A program made the position numbers and the translations under genes. The notes under the pieces are model-generated. The model saw only the letters and a program-made list of their open reading frames with translations. It had not been told where the DNA came from and ran no database searches. Positions 50,505 to 58,135 of a DNA stretch of 64,000 bases are shown here, in pieces (position 1 is the stretch's first letter; the number at the start of each line of letters is the position of its first letter). The DNA comes from Flavobacteriales bacterium (lineage in GTDB: Bacteria; Bacteroidota; Bacteroidia; Flavobacteriales_F; PHOS-HE28), in the NCBI GenBank assembly GCA_020635695.1, contig JACJZH010000010.1:62001-126000 (forward strand), read 5' to 3'.

Positions 50505-52448
50505 ATGAAGATCGACGTCAAACTCCCCGATGGCAGTGTCCGTTCCTACGAACAGGGCGTGACCGCCATGGACGTGGCCCGCGACATCAGCGAGGGCCTG
50601 GCCCGCAACGTGCTGGCCGCCAAGGTGAACGGTCAGGTGTGGGACGCGGGTCGGGTGCTGCCCGGCGATTGCGACCTGCAGCTGCTCACCTGGAACGACG
50701 GCGAGGGGAAGAGCACGTTCTGGCACAGCAGCGCACACCTGCTGGCCGAGGCGCTGGAGGAGCTTTATCCCGGGGTCAAGTTCGGCATCGGTCCCCCGAT
50801 CGAGAACGGGTTCTATTACGACGTGGACCTGGGCGACCGCACCCTGAGCGAGCATGAGTTCCCGGCCATCGAGAAGAAGATGCTGGAGCTGGCCCGAAGG
50901 AAGGAGGTCTTCGAGCGTCGGGAAGTGCCCAAGGAGGAGGCCATCGCCTACTATCGGGAGAAGGGGGACGAGTACAAGCTGGAGCTGATCGACGAGCTGA
51001 AGGACGGTGAGATCACCTTCTACAAGCAAGGCGAATTCACCGACCTGTGCCGCGGTCCGCACATCCCGGACACCGGCTTCATCAAGGCCGCCAAGGTGCT
51101 GAGCGTGGCAGGGGCCTACTGGCGTGGCGACGAGACGCGCAAGCAGCTCACCCGCCTGTACGGCATCACCTTCCCCAAGCAGAAGGAGCTGGACGAGCAC
51201 CTGCACCTGCTGGAGGAGGCCAAGAAGCGGGACCACCGCAAGCTGGGCAAGGAACTGGACCTCTTCACCTTCAGTGAGCGCGTGGGCCAGGGGCTCCCGT
51301 TGTGGCTGCCCAAGGGTACCGCACTGCGCGAGCGGCTGGTGAACTTCATGAAGGCCGCCCAGGAACGCGACGGCTACGAGCAGGTCGTGAGCCCGCACAT
51401 CGGCAGCAAGCAGCTGTACGAGACCAGCGGCCATTGGGAGAAGTACGGCAAGGACAGCTTCAAGCCGATCAACACCCCGCACGAGGGCGAGGAGTTCCTG
51501 CTGAAGCCCATGAACTGCCCGCACCACTGCGAGATCTTCGCCAGCCGGCCGCGGAGCTACAAGGACCTGCCCCTGCGCCTGGCCGAGTTCGGCACGGTGT
51601 ACCGCTACGAGCAGAGCGGCGAACTGCATGGACTCACCCGCGTGCGCGGTTTCACGCAGGACGACGCCCACCTGTTCTGCCGGCCCGACCAGGTGAAGGA
51701 GGAGTTCAAGAAGGTCATCGACCTGGTGCTCAAGGTGTTGAAGGCCCTCGACCTGAACGACTTCGAAGCCCAGATCAGCCTGCGCGACCAGGTGGACCGG
51801 AGCAAGTACATCGGCTCCGACGAGAACTGGGAGAAGGCTGAGCAGGCCATCATCGAAGCCGCCGCGGAAAAGGGGCTGAAGACGGTGGTGGAATACGGCG
51901 AGGCCGCCTTCTACGGCCCCAAGCTGGACTTCATGGTGCGGGACGCCCTGCGCCGGAAGTGGCAGCTGGGCACCATCCAGGTGGACTACAACCTGCCGGA
52001 GCGTTTTGAACTGGAGTACGTCGGGAGCGACAACCAGAAGCACCGTCCGGTCATGATCCACCGGGCACCCTTCGGAAGTCTGGAGCGCTTCGTGGCCGTG
52101 ATCATCGAGCACCACGGCGGGCGCTTCCCGCTATGGCTCACGCCGGAGCAGGCCATCGTGCTCCCGATCAGCGACAAGTTCGTGGACGATGCCCGCCGGG
52201 TGGCGGATTCGCTGAAGAACCACGATATTCGCGCCTCCGTTGACGAACGGAACGAGAAGATCGGCCGCAAGATCCGCGATGCGGAGCTCGCCAAGGTCCC
52301 GTTCATGCTCATCATCGGGGAAAAGGAGGCCTCCACGGGGACGGTCTCCGTGCGTGAACACGGCCAGGGCGACCTGGGCGGCATGACGGCCGAGGCCTTC
52401 GCCCGGCTGGTGAACGAACGCGCGGAGGCCCAGCTGCAGGGGCTTTGA
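50505..52448 (+). CDS. thrS: Threonyl-tRNA synthetase
   Basis: 647 aa. N-terminal TGS domain (1-61), editing domain with the HSSAHLLAEALE and later RGPHIPDTG motifs, class II core with MNCPHHCEIF (zinc Cys), RVRGFTQDDAHLFC (motif 2 region) and the RAPFGSLERF motif 3, and a C-terminal anticodon-binding domain (LPISDKFVDDARRVADSL). It charges tRNA-Thr and edits mis-acylated Ser. First gene of a conserved translation operon. Confidence 0.97.
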   Translation: MKIDVKLPDGSVRSYEQGVTAMDVARDISEGLARNVLAAKVNGQVWDAGRVLPGDCDLQLLTWNDGEGKSTFWHSSAHLLAEALEELYPGVKFGIGPPIENGFYYDVDLGDRTLSEHEFPAIEKKMLELARRKEVFERREVPKEEAIAYYREKGDEYKLELIDELKDGEITFYKQGEFTDLCRGPHIPDTGFIKAAKVLSVAGAYWRGDETRKQLTRLYGITFPKQKELDEHLHLLEEAKKRDHRKLGKELDLFTFSERVGQGLPLWLPKGTALRERLVNFMKAAQERDGYEQVVSPHIGSKQLYETSGHWEKYGKDSFKPINTPHEGEEFLLKPMNCPHHCEIFASRPRSYKDLPLRLAEFGTVYRYEQSGELHGLTRVRGFTQDDAHLFCRPDQVKEEFKKVIDLVLKVLKALDLNDFEAQISLRDQVDRSKYIGSDENWEKAEQAIIEAAAEKGLKTVVEYGEAAFYGPKLDFMVRDALRRKWQLGTIQVDYNLPERFELEYVGSDNQKHRPVMIHRAPFGSLERFVAVIIEHHGGRFPLWLTPEQAIVLPISDKFVDDARRVADSLKNHDIRASVDERNEKIGRKIRDAELAKVPFMLIIGEKEASTGTVSVREHGQGDLGGMTAEAFARLVNERAEAQLQGL

Positions 52449-52490
52449 ACGACGTAGAACAGGACCTGAAAGGAACCGAAAACAGCGCAT

Positions 52491-53072
52491 TTGAGAAGGA
52501 AACCTTCATTCCCGAGACGACCAGGCGGACGCGGACGTCCTCCCCGCCGCTTCATCAAGGAAGACCCGCACCGGATCAACGACCGGATCCGCGGACTTGA
52601 TGAGGTGCGTGTGGTGGGCGAGAACGTCGAACAGGGCATCTATTCCGTGGAGGACGCACGGGCCATGGCCGAGGACCTCGGTCTTGACCTCGTGGAGATC
52701 AGTCCCTCCGCCGACCCGCCCGTCTGCCGCATCATCGACTACAAGAAGTTCCTCTACGAGCAGAAGAAGAAGCAGAAGGAGCTGAAGGCGAAGCAGCAGA
52801 CGGTGGAGATGAAGGAGATCCGCTTCGGCCCCAACACGGACGAGCACGATCTGAACTTCAAGCTCAAGCACGCCCGCAAGTTCCTGGAGGAAGGTCACAA
52901 GGTGAAGGCCTTCGTGTTCTTCCGCGGCCGTACCATCGTGTTCAAGGAGCGGGGCGAGATCCTGCTGCTCAAGTTCGCCCAGGAACTGGAGGACGTGGGC
53001 ATCGTGGAGAGCATGCCCAAGCTCGAAGGCAAACGCATGATCATGTTCATCGTGCCCAAGAAGAAGAAATAA
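52491..53072 (+). CDS. infC: Translation initiation factor IF-3 (TTG start)
   Basis: 193 aa. N-domain HRINDRIRGLDEVRVVGENVEQGIYSVEDA and C-domain VEMKEIRFGPNTDEHDLNFKL match IF-3. In-frame TGA at 52467 and no ATG before the conserved part force a non-ATG start; TTG at 52491 is the best candidate. Rare start codons are a known autocontrol device of infC, because IF-3 itself discriminates against them. Basic N-terminal extension rich in Arg/Pro. 42 nt after thrS. Confidence 0.95.
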   Translation: MRRKPSFPRRPGGRGRPPRRFIKEDPHRINDRIRGLDEVRVVGENVEQGIYSVEDARAMAEDLGLDLVEISPSADPPVCRIIDYKKFLYEQKKKQKELKAKQQTVEMKEIRFGPNTDEHDLNFKLKHARKFLEEGHKVKAFVFFRGRTIVFKERGEILLLKFAQELEDVGIVESMPKLEGKRMIMFIVPKKKK

Positions 53073-53092
53073 CCACCCAACGCAGAGAGGCC

Positions 53093-53284
53093 ATGCCCAA
53101 GATGAAGACCCTGTCCGGCGCCAAGAAGCGGTTCAAGCTGACCGGCACCGGCAAAGTGAAGCGCAAGCACGCGTATCACAACCACATCCTGACCAAGAAG
53201 CACAAGAAGCGCAAGCGCAACCTCGCCAAGTTCACCCTGGTGCACCCGGGCGATGAGAAGAACGTGCTCGCGCTGCTGAAGTAA
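53093..53284 (+). CDS. rpmI: Ribosomal protein L35
   Basis: 63 aa, very basic: MPKMKTLSGAKKRFKLTGTG, HILTKKHKKRKRNL. Standard length. Located between infC (20 nt) and rplT. Confidence 0.97.
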   Translation: MPKMKTLSGAKKRFKLTGTGKVKRKHAYHNHILTKKHKKRKRNLAKFTLVHPGDEKNVLALLK

Positions 53285-53293
53285 ACGACCCTT

Positions 53294-53357
53294 CTACCGG
53301 GTAAGAGGTAGTGTTCACCAGGGCGTGTCGCCCATCAAGATCCCGCCATTTGGCGGG
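53294..53357 (+). promoter_or_regulatory. Structured spacer between rpmI and rplT, possible L20 control element
   Basis: Three hairpins in 64 nt: CTACC/GGTAG (53294-53311), GGGCG/CGCCC (53321-53333) and CCCGCC/GGCGGG (53342-53357, loop ATTT). L20 represses its own operon through mRNA structures in other phyla; whether it binds here is an inference. No T run follows the last stem, so a terminator is less likely. Confidence 0.45.
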
Positions 53358-53383
53358 GCGCGCACGACCGAAAACCAAACGAA

Positions 53384-53728
53384 ATGCCCCGCAGTCAGAA
53401 CAAAGTGGCCAGCAAGGCCCGCCGCAAGAAGATCCTGAAGCTCGCCAAAGGCAGCTTCGGACGCCGGAAGAACGTGTTCACCGTCGCCAAGAACAGCGTG
53501 GAGAAAGGCCTCTCCCACGCCTACATCGGCCGCCGGTTGAAGAAGCGTGACTTCCGCTCCCTCTGGATCCAGCGGATCAACGCCGCGGCCCGCGAGCACG
53601 GCATGAGCTACAGCGTGCTCATGGACCGGCTGAAGAAGGCCAACATCGACCTGGACCGCAAGGCCCTGGCCGAGATCGCCTACTCCGACGCCGACGGCTT
53701 CAAGGCCATCGTGGAGAAGGTCAAGTGA
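53384..53728 (+). CDS. rplT: Ribosomal protein L20
   Basis: 114 aa: MPRSQNKVASKARRKKILKLAKG, GRRKNVFTVAKNSVEKGLSHAYIGRRLKKRDFR. Binds 23S rRNA early in 50S assembly and is the likely autoregulator of the operon. Last gene of the operon, followed by a strong terminator. Confidence 0.97.
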   Translation: MPRSQNKVASKARRKKILKLAKGSFGRRKNVFTVAKNSVEKGLSHAYIGRRLKKRDFRSLWIQRINAAAREHGMSYSVLMDRLKKANIDLDRKALAEIAYSDADGFKAIVEKVK

Positions 53729-53751
53729 CCCGCACCCACCATCGAACGAAC

Positions 53752-53774
53752 GAAAGGGCCCGCCGGGCCCTTTC
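53752..53774 (+). terminator. Terminator of the rplT operon
   Basis: 10-bp stem GAAAGGGCCC/GGGCCCTTTC with a 3-nt GCC loop, followed by TTC. Confidence 0.85.
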
Positions 53775-53785
53775 TTCATGGACCG

Positions 53786-53793
53786 TACCTTTC
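53786..53793 (+). promoter_or_regulatory. -7 element directly before the small membrane protein gene
   Basis: TACCTTTC, one mismatch to TAnnTTTG, 5 nt before ATG 53799. It decides for this ATG over the in-frame ATG at 53778. Confidence 0.5.
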
Positions 53794-53798
53794 CATCC

Positions 53799-54029
53799 AT
53801 GACCCTTCTGCGCATCCTGGCGCTCGGCGTGCTCACCGTGATCTGCGGTGCCGGCATCTACGGGATCATCTATGCGCCCCGCTTCTTCAAGGTGGCGGCC
53901 ATCCTGATGCTCGTACTGGCCGTGTACCTCACCTACCTGCTCATCAGGCAGTGGCTCGGGGGCCGGCGCAGGCCCGGTGATGACATCCCCGAGGCCGAGG
54001 TGATCGAGGAGGACGAACGACCCGCATGA
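53799..54029 (+). CDS. Small two-helix membrane protein
   Basis: 76 aa from ATG 53799. Two membrane helices (LRILALGVLTVICGAGIYGI and VAAILMLVLAVYLTYLLI), then a Gly/Arg/Glu/Asp-rich cytosolic tail (PEAEVIEEDERPA). Its TGA overlaps the ATG of the prohibitin-like gene, which suggests a joint membrane role. No family recognised. Confidence 0.75.
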   Translation: MTLLRILALGVLTVICGAGIYGIIYAPRFFKVAAILMLVLAVYLTYLLIRQWLGGRRRPGDDIPEAEVIEEDERPA

Positions 54030-54883
54030 ACATGAAGAACAACATCCCTGCCCTGAGCGCCCTGATCACCATCGTGGTGGTGTTCGTGGTGCTGCTCGCC
54101 AACTCCTTTCAAAGCGTGGACCCCGGTCATGAAGGCGTCCTCTACCGACCCTTCGGCGGCGGCATCGATACGGCCATGGCCTACAAGGAGGGCGTCCACT
54201 TCATCATGCCCTGGGACGATGTGATCGAGTACGACATGCGCAAGCAGACCCAGGAGTTGGACCTTTCGGTCCTGGACAGCAAAGGGCTCACGGTGAGCAT
54301 CTCCATGAGCGTGATCTTCCGCGTGATGAGCAACCGCTCTCCCCTGCTGCACAACGAGATCGGGCCGAATTACGCCGAACGGATCATCAAACCCCAGGCG
54401 CTGGCAATCGTGCGGGACATCGTGGGCGGGTTCAGGGCCGAGGACCTGTACAGTGTGAAGCGGAACGAACTGCAGCAGATGGCCGAGGACCTGCTCAGCA
54501 GCGAGCTCACCCGCTACCACCTGGTCACGGACGCCCTGTTGATCAAGGACGTGGACCTGCCCGACCAGATCGAGAAGGCCATCATCGCCAAGGAGGAACA
54601 GGAACAGCGCAACCTGCTGGCCGAGAAGAAGAAGACCGAGGCCTACGAACTGGCGCTGGCCAAGGTGCAGACCGCCAAGGGCGACTCGGCCAAGCGGATC
54701 ATCAACGAACAGGCCGAGGCCGAGGCCATCCGGATCAAGCAGCAGCAGCTGGCTCGTGCCCCGCAGTACATCGAGTACCTGCGTGCCCAGGCGGTGCTGG
54801 AAACGGCTCGCAAGTGGAACGGGGAGTACGGATCGGGCAACGTGTTCGGGGATGCGCCCGTGTTGCTCAAGAATATGAAGTGA
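54026..54883 (+). CDS. Prohibitin/SPFH-domain membrane protein
   Basis: 285 aa. N-terminal membrane anchor (ALITIVVVFVVLLANSF), SPFH domain (VDPGHEGVLYRPFGGGID, KEGVHFIMPWDDVIEYDMR, KGLTVSISMSVIFRV) and a long coiled coil (AEKKKTEAYELALAKVQ), matching the prohibitin family. SPFH proteins form large membrane rings that act as scaffolds or protease regulators. No FtsH partner is nearby. Confidence 0.93.
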   Translation: MNMKNNIPALSALITIVVVFVVLLANSFQSVDPGHEGVLYRPFGGGIDTAMAYKEGVHFIMPWDDVIEYDMRKQTQELDLSVLDSKGLTVSISMSVIFRVMSNRSPLLHNEIGPNYAERIIKPQALAIVRDIVGGFRAEDLYSVKRNELQQMAEDLLSSELTRYHLVTDALLIKDVDLPDQIEKAIIAKEEQEQRNLLAEKKKTEAYELALAKVQTAKGDSAKRIINEQAEAEAIRIKQQQLARAPQYIEYLRAQAVLETARKWNGEYGSGNVFGDAPVLLKNMK

Positions 54884-54888
54884 TCGAC

Positions 54889-54896
54889 GATCTTTG
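54889..54896 (+). promoter_or_regulatory. -7 element for tRNA-Ala
   Basis: GATCTTTG, one mismatch, with TTG at 54863-54865 (23-nt spacer). It ends 9 nt before the mature tRNA 5' end. Confidence 0.5.
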
Positions 54897-54905
54897 CGCC
54901 CTCCC

Positions 54906-54979
54906 GGGGCAGTAGCTCAGCTGGCTAGAGCGTCGCGTTCGCAATGCGAAGGTCGGGAGTTCGAATCTCCTCTGCTCCA
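54906..54979 (+). tRNA. tRNA-Ala (anticodon CGC)
   Basis: A full cloverleaf folds: acceptor GGGGCAG/CTGCTCC with the alanine identity pair G3:U70, D stem GCTC/GAGC, anticodon stem TCGCG/TGCGA with loop TTCGCAA (anticodon CGC, reads GCG) and T arm GGGAG-TTCGAAT-CTCCT. 74 nt including the discriminator A; CCA is not encoded. Confidence 0.95.
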
Positions 54980-54984
54980 CGAAC

Positions 54985-55006
54985 GACCCCTGCTCCGGTG
55001 GGGGTC
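54985..55006 (+). terminator. Terminator of the tRNA-Ala gene
   Basis: Stem GACCCC/GGGGTC with a 10-nt loop, followed by TTCGCATTTC. Confidence 0.6.
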
Positions 55007-55014
55007 TTCGCATT

Positions 55015-56073
55015 TCAAGGGGCACCCACGCGGACGCCCTGGTCCGACAGGCGCTGAAGCCCCAGCGCAGCCAGCTCGAAGTCCGGCTTCAGGTCCAGCG
55101 CCTCCCGATAGTCGGCCGCCGCGCTGTCCAGCCGGCCGAGCCGTTCGTTGGCCACGCCCCGGTTGAACACCGCCTGGTGGTAGCCCGGCAGCAGCCGGTA
55201 GGCCTTGTCGAAGTCCGCGTGGGCCTGCTCCAGGTCGTTCAGGTGCTCGAGCCGGACCCAGCCGGCATTATACCAGGCCGTGGCGTTTCGTGGATCGATC
55301 TCCCGGATCCGGTCGTAGCAGGCGAGCGCCAGGCTGTCCTGACCATGCTCCTGGGCGAACATGCCCTTGTTGTAGAGGGCCTCCACGCTGCGCGGCCGCA
55401 GCTCGAGGGCCGTGTTGTAGTACTGCAGGGCCAGGTCATCATCGATGGCCGCGTGGAGCAGCCCCAGTTGAATGAAGGCATCGTAGAAGGAAGGGTCCTG
55501 TTCCACGGCCGTGCGGATGCTGCTGATCGCCCGTGTGGTATCGCCCGTCTCCTTGTAGATCCAGCCTTTGAGGTAGTAGCCTTTGGCGAGGTTGGGGTCC
55601 GTGCGCAAGGCCTCGTTCACCGCGTCCATGGCCAGCTGGTACTGGCGGAGCACGAGTTGGATCTCGGCCATCTTGAGGTGTGCCTCGGTGAGCCCGGGGT
55701 CCAGTTCGATGGCACGTTCGAACCGCGGAAGGGCCTGGGCCACCTGAAGGGAGAGGTAATAGGCCTCGCCGAGGGCAAGCTGGTATCGGGCATTGGTGCT
55801 GTCCAGCGCCAGCGCTCGTCTCAGATCATTGATGGCCTGATCGGTGCTGTCGAATCGCAGGTACAGCCGGGCGCGCTCAGCGAACAGCGCAGGGTCCGAG
55901 GGATCCGCCACGATGCGTTGCTCCAGATCGAAGAGGCCGGCCGACAAGCTGTCAAGCTCCCCGCCTCCTTCCTGTGTGGCGGACCGATCGCCACCGCCCG
56001 GCATGTTGCAGGAAGCGGCCAGCAGCAGAAGGACGGCAAGGACACTGTTCACCGTGAGCGGGTACCCCATCAT
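55015..56073 (-). CDS. TPR lipoprotein
   Basis: 352 aa. Lipobox LAASC (Cys about 22), then about eight TPR units (PALFAERARLYLRFDSTDQAI, ARYQLALGEAYYLSLQVAQAL, ATAWYNAGWVRLEHLNDLEQA). Bacteroidota use such lipoproteins as periplasmic scaffolds for envelope or secretion machinery; the partner is unknown. Tandem ATGs at 56073 and 56070. It has its own promoter and an unusual 5' hairpin (56080-56103). Confidence 0.88.
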   Translation of the reverse strand: MMGYPLTVNSVLAVLLLLAASCNMPGGGDRSATQEGGGELDSLSAGLFDLEQRIVADPSDPALFAERARLYLRFDSTDQAINDLRRALALDSTNARYQLALGEAYYLSLQVAQALPRFERAIELDPGLTEAHLKMAEIQLVLRQYQLAMDAVNEALRTDPNLAKGYYLKGWIYKETGDTTRAISSIRTAVEQDPSFYDAFIQLGLLHAAIDDDLALQYYNTALELRPRSVEALYNKGMFAQEHGQDSLALACYDRIREIDPRNATAWYNAGWVRLEHLNDLEQAHADFDKAYRLLPGYHQAVFNRGVANERLGRLDSAAADYREALDLKPDFELAALGLQRLSDQGVRVGAP

Positions 56074-56079
56074 GCGAAG

Positions 56080-56103
56080 GGTCCCACCTGATGGCGGGAC
56101 CCT
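56080..56103 (-). other. 5'-terminal hairpin in front of the TPR lipoprotein start
   Basis: Arms GGGTCCC/GGGACCC (7 bp) plus CC/GG after one mismatch, loop of four. On the minus strand it begins about 3 nt after the -7 element and ends 6 nt before the ATG, so the mRNA would start in the stem. It could also act as a terminator of recA. Confidence 0.55.
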
Positions 56104-56104
56104 C

Positions 56105-56112
56105 CAAAGGTA
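56105..56112 (-). promoter_or_regulatory. -7 promoter element for the TPR lipoprotein
   Basis: Minus strand TACCTTTG, a perfect TAnnTTTG, with predicted start near 56098. Confidence 0.6.
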
Positions 56113-56203
56113 ACCGGTGGCCTCCTGGCCCTGCCCGCCGAACGAGGGCAGGACTTGTCCTACCGGGCAAAGGCAGGTCCCGGCAGGTGGCGGCCGATCC
56201 CGG

Positions 56204-57226
56204 TCAGGCAGTGGCCTGGGGCTCCTGCGGCTGCATGGCGGCCTTGATCCTGGCCTCCAGCTCCTCGCAGAGCTCCGGGTTGTCGTCGAGCAACTGGCGG
56301 ACCATGTCGCGACCCTGGCCGAGCTTGTTGTCCTCGTAGGAGAACCAGGAACCGCTCTTCTTGATCACACCGAGCTCCACGCCCATGTCGATGATCTCGC
56401 CGCTCTTGCTGATGCCTTGGCCATAGAGGATATCGAACTCGGTGCGGCGGAAGGGCGGCGCCACCTTGTTCTTCACGACCTTGATCTTCACGCGGTTGCC
56501 CACCACGGTCTCGCCGTCCTTGATCTGGGTGGCGCGGCGGATGTCGATCCGGATGCTGGAGTAGAACTTCAGGGCATTGCCCCCGGTGGTCGTCTCCGGA
56601 TTGCCGAACATGACGCCGATCTTCTCGCGGAGCTGGTTGATGAAGATGCAGCAGCAGCCCGTCTTGCCGATCGTTCCGGTCAACTTCCGGAGGGCCTTGC
56701 TCATCAGGCGGGCCTGCATGCCCACCTGGCTGTCGCCCATTTCTCCCTCGATCTCGGCGCGCGGAGTAAGTGCGGCCACGGAGTCCACCACCAGCAGGTC
56801 GATGGCCCCCGAGCGGATCAGGTTGTCGGCGATCTCCAGCGCCTGTTCCCCATTGTCGGGCTGGCTGATCAGGAGGTTCTCCGTGTCCACGCCCAGGTGC
56901 TCCGCATAGAAGCGGTCGAAGGCGTGCTCCGCATCGATGATGGCGGCGATGCCGCCCTTCTTCTGCACCTCGGCGATCGCATGGATCGCCAGGGTGGTCT
57001 TACCACTGCTCTCCGGGCCATAGATCTCGACGATCCGGCCCTTGGGATATCCGCCCACGCCCAGCGCCAGGTCCAGACCGATCGAACCGGAGGGGATCAC
57101 CTCCACCTGCTCGATGGCATCGTCGCCGAGCTTCATGATGGCCCCCTTGCCGAAGGTCTTCTCCAGCTTGTCCATCGTGAGCTGAAGGGCCTTCAGCTTC
57201 TCCTTGTTCACTTCCACAGCGGCCAT
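56204..57226 (-). CDS. recA: Recombinase RecA
   Basis: 340 aa. P-loop GPESSGKTT; MAW-type sequence GSIGLDLALGVGGYPKGR; LTPRAEIEGEMGDS and ALRKLTGTIGKTGC; KVVKNKVAPPFRRTEFDI-like C-terminal domain I. It forms filaments on single-stranded DNA for recombination and SOS induction. Start ATG 57226. It follows bcp by 40 nt without a visible promoter or SOS box, so it may be read through from bcp. Confidence 0.97.
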   Translation of the reverse strand: MAAVEVNKEKLKALQLTMDKLEKTFGKGAIMKLGDDAIEQVEVIPSGSIGLDLALGVGGYPKGRIVEIYGPESSGKTTLAIHAIAEVQKKGGIAAIIDAEHAFDRFYAEHLGVDTENLLISQPDNGEQALEIADNLIRSGAIDLLVVDSVAALTPRAEIEGEMGDSQVGMQARLMSKALRKLTGTIGKTGCCCIFINQLREKIGVMFGNPETTTGGNALKFYSSIRIDIRRATQIKDGETVVGNRVKIKVVKNKVAPPFRRTEFDILYGQGISKSGEIIDMGVELGVIKKSGSWFSYEDNKLGQGRDMVRQLLDDNPELCEELEARIKAAMQPQEPQATA

Positions 57227-57266
57227 GTTATGATGGTTTTTATTGGTTACAGGACGATCGGGCCGT

Positions 57267-57722
57267 TCAGCCCTCGAGCACCTGCCGTGCGTGCTCCTTG
57301 GTCTTCACCTTGTCGATGACGCGAGCGATGCGGCCTCCTTCATCAATGAGGTATGTGGTCCGGAGCACGCCTTCGAACTCGCGGCCCATGAACTTCTTGG
57401 GGCCCCAAGCTCCATAGGCCTTGATCACCTGCTTGTCGGGGTCGGCCAACAACCGGAAAGGAAGGTCATACTTGTCGACGAACTTCCGGTGCTTCCCTTC
57501 GGGGTCGGGACTAACACCGATGACCTCATAGCCGGACTCTCGCAATTCATCATGCGCATCACGCAGACTACAGGCTTCCGCGGTGCATCCCGGCGTGTCG
57601 TCCTTCGGATAGAAGTACAGCACCACCTTTCGTCCTTGGTAGTCCTTCAAGCGCACCGGCTTGCCTTCCTGGTCAACACCGCTCAACTCCGGTGCCTTCG
57701 CTCCCACCTCCAACAAGCTCAT
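57267..57722 (-). CDS. bcp: Thioredoxin-dependent thiol peroxidase (Bcp/PrxQ)
   Basis: 151 aa. Peroxidatic Cys46 and resolving Cys51 in DDTPGCTAEACSLRD; LYFYPKDDTPGC and VIGVSPDPEGKHRKF are typical. Reduces H2O2 and organic hydroperoxides using thioredoxin. Promoter at 57766-57796 on the minus strand. Gene pair with recA: oxidative stress defence plus DNA repair. Confidence 0.95.
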   Translation of the reverse strand: MSLLEVGAKAPELSGVDQEGKPVRLKDYQGRKVVLYFYPKDDTPGCTAEACSLRDAHDELRESGYEVIGVSPDPEGKHRKFVDKYDLPFRLLADPDKQVIKAYGAWGPKKFMGREFEGVLRTTYLIDEGGRIARVIDKVKTKEHARQVLEG

Positions 57723-57765
57723 GCGGGTTCGCTATTGACGATATTGCTGTCAGTTGTTCGACGGA

Positions 57766-57796
57766 CAAATAAGCAAGCGTTCCGGATCCCGCCAAA
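57766..57796 (-). promoter_or_regulatory. Promoter of bcp
   Basis: Minus strand TTTG (57796-57793), 19-nt spacer, CTTATTTG (57773-57766). The -33 is perfect; the -7 has two mismatches. Leader about 35 nt. Confidence 0.5.
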
Positions 57797-57881
57797 TCTC
57801 ATGTCGGAAAAAGTTGTCAACAGGTCCGCTGACTACCCTTCCAGTGCTGTCGACGAATAGGCTCTTTCCATCGATGAGCAC

Positions 57882-57912
57882 TTGACAAGGTTCGACCATC
57901 ACACTTACTTCG
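57882..57912 (+). promoter_or_regulatory. Possible promoter upstream of the surface protein gene
   Basis: TTG at 57882 (as TTGACA), 20-nt spacer, TTACTTCG at 57905-57912, two mismatches to TAnnTTTG. It lies in the 413-bp intergenic region 57723-58135, which otherwise holds only the bcp promoter and a doubtful small frame. Confidence 0.35.
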
Positions 57913-57971
57913 CGTCACTCTTCGTTGACGATCGACCTGCGAGCGGGAGGTCCTTGAACAAGGAAACTCCC

Positions 57972-58103
57972 ATGCGGCGAACGAATCACACCCTTTCCGG
58001 GCGGCCCCAAGAGAGGCCCCTCATCCCTGGATCCGGCCACCTGCTCGACCCCGAGCTCTGGTGCCTGTTGTGCATCGGCGCCTTGCTGGTGCTTGCCCAT
58101 TGA
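57972..58103 (+). CDS. Doubtful small ORF before the surface protein
   Basis: 43 aa: a basic N-terminal half and a hydrophobic C-terminal segment (LWCLLCIGALLVLAH) that could span a membrane. It lies 32 nt before the surface protein start. No family, no clear promoter of its own; it could be a chance frame in the leader. Confidence 0.25.
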   Translation: MRRTNHTLSGRPQERPLIPGSGHLLDPELWCLLCIGALLVLAH

Positions 58104-58135
58104 ATCCTGCCGTCCCACTCTACCAACCATTAGTC

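Noticed and set aside
57882..57887. TTGACA as an E. coli-like -35 box
   Set aside because: Bacteroidota primary sigma factors do not use this consensus; only its TTG is counted in the weak promoter call.
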